A stretch of 6,941 bases of DNA from an uncultured Rhodocyclaceae bacterium (lineage in GTDB: Bacteria > Pseudomonadota > Gammaproteobacteria > Burkholderiales > Rhodocyclaceae). Under the pieces are notes generated by a model that saw nothing but the letters and a program-made list of their open reading frames with translations, had not been told where the DNA came from and did not search any database. The stretch is from positions 1-6,941 of the forward strand of contig CALAGF010000355.1 of NCBI GenBank assembly GCA_937892345.1. The letters run 5' to 3'. The first letter of the stretch is position 1; each line of letters begins with the position of its first letter. The position numbers were made by a program, and so were the translations under genes. Shown here piece after piece: positions 5,307-6,941 of this stretch.

Positions 5307-6941
5307 ATGATTCAGCCCGACCGCACCGCCGAACTTTCCGCCCTGCTCGCCCAACGCCTGCTCGTTCTCGACGGCGCCATGGGGACGATGATCCAGCGCC
5401 ACGGATTGCAGGAAGCCGATTACCGCGGCGAACGCTTTGCCGATCACCCGCACGACCTCAAGGGCAATAACGATCTGCTGGTGCTGACGCAGCCGGAGAT
5501 CATCGGCGGCATTCACCGCGAGTACCTCGAAGCCGGCGCCGATATTCTCGAAACCTGTACCTTCAACTCAACTTCGGTATCGCAGGCGGATTACAACCTG
5601 ACCGAGATCGTCTACGAGCTGAATTTCGAGGGCGCCAAACTGGCCCGCCAGCTGTGCGACGAATTCACCGCCGCCAATCCGGCCAAGCCGCGCTTCGTCG
5701 CCGGCGTGCTCGGCCCGACCAGCCGCACCGCGTCGATTTCCCCGGACGTCAATGACCCCGGCTACCGCAATGTCAGTTTCGATGAACTGGTGGCCAATTA
5801 CGTCGAGGCGATCACCGGCTTGGTCGAAGGCGGTGCCGACATCCTGCTGGTTGAAACGGTTTTCGATACGCTGAACGCCAAGGCAGCGCTGTTCGCCATC
5901 GAAAAATTCTTCGACATCGCCAAGCGCCGCTGGCCGGTGATGATTTCCGGCACGATCACCGATGCCTCCGGCCGCACGCTGTCCGGCCAGACCGCCGAAG
6001 CCTTCTGGAATTCGCTGCGTCACGTCCAGCCGATTTCTTTCGGCCTGAATTGCGCGCTCGGCGCCAAGGAATTGCGCCAGTACGTCGAGGAACTGTCGCG
6101 CGTTTGCGATTGCTATGTCTCGGCCCACCCCAACGCCGGCCTGCCCAATGCCTTCGGCGGCTACGACGAAACGGCCGAGATGCTGGCCGATGAAATCGAG
6201 AGCTGGGCCAAGGCCGGTATCGTCAATATCGTCGGCGGCTGCTGCGGCACCTCGCCGGAGCACATTGCGGCCATCGCCCTGCGGGTTGCTGCGGTCAACC
6301 CGCGTAAACCGGCAAAAATCGAGCCGGCGCTGCGACTTTCCGGGCTGGAGCCGTTCAATGTCACGCCTGCTTCGCTGTATGTGAATGTCGGCGAACGCAC
6401 CAACGTTACCGGCTCCAAGGCCTTCGCCCGCATGATTCTCGAAGGCCGCTTCGATGACGCGCTGGCCGTCGCCCGCCAGCAGGTCGAGAACGGCGCTCAG
6501 GTCATCGACATCAACATGGACGAGGCGATGCTCGATTCGCTCGCCGCGATGGACAAGTTCTTGAAGCTGATTGCCTCGGAACCGGACATTTCACGCGTGC
6601 CGATCATGATCGACTCGTCGAAGTGGGAAGTCATCGAGGCTGGCATGAAGTGCATCCAGGGCAAGGGTATCGTCAATTCGATCTCCATGAAGGAAGGCGA
6701 AGCCAAGTTCCTGGAACAGGCCAGGCTGGCCCGCCGCTACGGTGCTGCGGTGATCGTCATGGCCTTCGATGAAAAGGGTCAGGCCGACACCTTTGCCCGC
6801 AAGACCGAAATTTCCAAACGCGCTTACGAACTGCTGACGGCATCGCCGGAGCAAGGCGGAGCGGGTTTCCCGGCCGAAGACATCATCTTCGACCCGAATA
6901 TTTTTGCCATCGCCACCGGCATCCCGGAGCACGACAACTAC
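5307..6941 (+). CDS. metH: Cobalamin-dependent methionine synthase (MetH), N-terminal 545 codons, truncated by right window edge
   Basis: 5-Methyltetrahydrofolate:homocysteine methyltransferase, cytoplasmic, making methionine through a methylcobalamin intermediate. The frame from ATG 5307 is open to the window end without a stop. The homocysteine-binding barrel (about 10-330) has DGAMGTMIQ at 22-30 and the three zinc ligands: C249 (SFGLNCALG) and C312/C313 (VGGCCGTSP). The spacing equals E. coli C247/C310/C311. The pterin-binding barrel begins near 355 with VNVGERTNVTGS (359-370), DINMDEAMLD (401-410), IDSSKWEVIEAG (435-446), NSISMKEGE (457-465) and VIVMAFDEKGQAD (482-494). Full-length MetH is about 1,230 residues, so the rest of the pterin barrel, the cobalamin-binding domain and the SAM-dependent reactivation domain are off-window. 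Some bacteria split MetH into separate proteins, which cannot be excluded here. The SAH riboswitch and terminator directly upstream predict induction when SAH accumulates. No frameshift or missing key residue is seen in the visible part. Confidence 0.97.
   Translation, partial: MIQPDRTAELSALLAQRLLVLDGAMGTMIQRHGLQEADYRGERFADHPHDLKGNNDLLVLTQPEIIGGIHREYLEAGADILETCTFNSTSVSQADYNLTEIVYELNFEGAKLARQLCDEFTAANPAKPRFVAGVLGPTSRTASISPDVNDPGYRNVSFDELVANYVEAITGLVEGGADILLVETVFDTLNAKAALFAIEKFFDIAKRRWPVMISGTITDASGRTLSGQTAEAFWNSLRHVQPISFGLNCALGAKELRQYVEELSRVCDCYVSAHPNAGLPNAFGGYDETAEMLADEIESWAKAGIVNIVGGCCGTSPEHIAAIALRVAAVNPRKPAKIEPALRLSGLEPFNVTPASLYVNVGERTNVTGSKAFARMILEGRFDDALAVARQQVENGAQVIDINMDEAMLDSLAAMDKFLKLIASEPDISRVPIMIDSSKWEVIEAGMKCIQGKGIVNSISMKEGEAKFLEQARLARRYGAAVIVMAFDEKGQADTFARKTEISKRAYELLTASPEQGGAGFPAEDIIFDPNIFAIATGIPEHDNY

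Noticed and set aside
4256..5308. 350-codon open frame on the minus strand
   Set aside because: It is antisense to the conserved kinase and spans the riboswitch leader. Its translation is low-complexity (Q/A/G/D-rich) with no recognisable domain, typical of a shadow of GC-rich coding DNA.
5568..6263. 231-codon minus-strand open frame
   Set aside because: Antisense to metH homocysteine domain with its intact zinc ligands; a coding shadow.

Overview
This window reads as ordinary chromosomal DNA from a GC-rich Gram-negative bacterium. It is most likely a betaproteobacterium, and Rhodocyclales (Dechloromonas/Azonexus-like) is my best guess. The guess rests on base composition, the NtrC-type sigma-54 regulator, the style of the Cache sensor kinase, and an S-adenosylhomocysteine (SAH) riboswitch in front of metH. 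It is an inference, not a proven assignment.

Layout, left to right. (1) Bases 1-1450, minus strand: the N-terminal 483 codons of a type I restriction endonuclease HsdR subunit. It carries a PD-(D/E)XK nuclease followed by an SF2 helicase motor and runs off the left edge. (2) Bases 1451-1682: a 232-bp divergent intergenic region with a weak candidate promoter for hsdR and a clear Shine-Dalgarno for the rightward gene. (3) Bases 1683-5086, plus strand: a two-gene two-component operon. An NtrC-family sigma-54 activator is followed, with a 4-base overlap, by a membrane histidine kinase with a large periplasmic Cache-like sensor region. (4) Bases 5087-5306: a regulatory leader with a sigma-70-like promoter, an SAH riboswitch aptamer and an overlapping intrinsic terminator. 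(5) Bases 5307-6941: the first 545 codons of cobalamin-dependent methionine synthase MetH (homocysteine domain and most of the pterin domain), running off the right edge.

How the parts work together. The kinase and regulator should form a phosphorelay: periplasmic signal, kinase H465, regulator D68, then sigma-54 promoter activation. Their signal and targets are not visible here. The metH leader looks like a complete ligand-ON attenuator: SAH binding holds the pseudoknot strand that would otherwise form the terminator hairpin, so high SAH permits metH transcription. hsdR is functionally unrelated to the rest; if its HsdM/HsdS partners are adjacent, they lie beyond the left edge.

I see no mobile elements, CRISPR arrays, tRNA or rRNA genes. 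The strongest non-coding observation is the riboswitch/terminator switch. It belongs to a known class, and I do not see a clearly new system.
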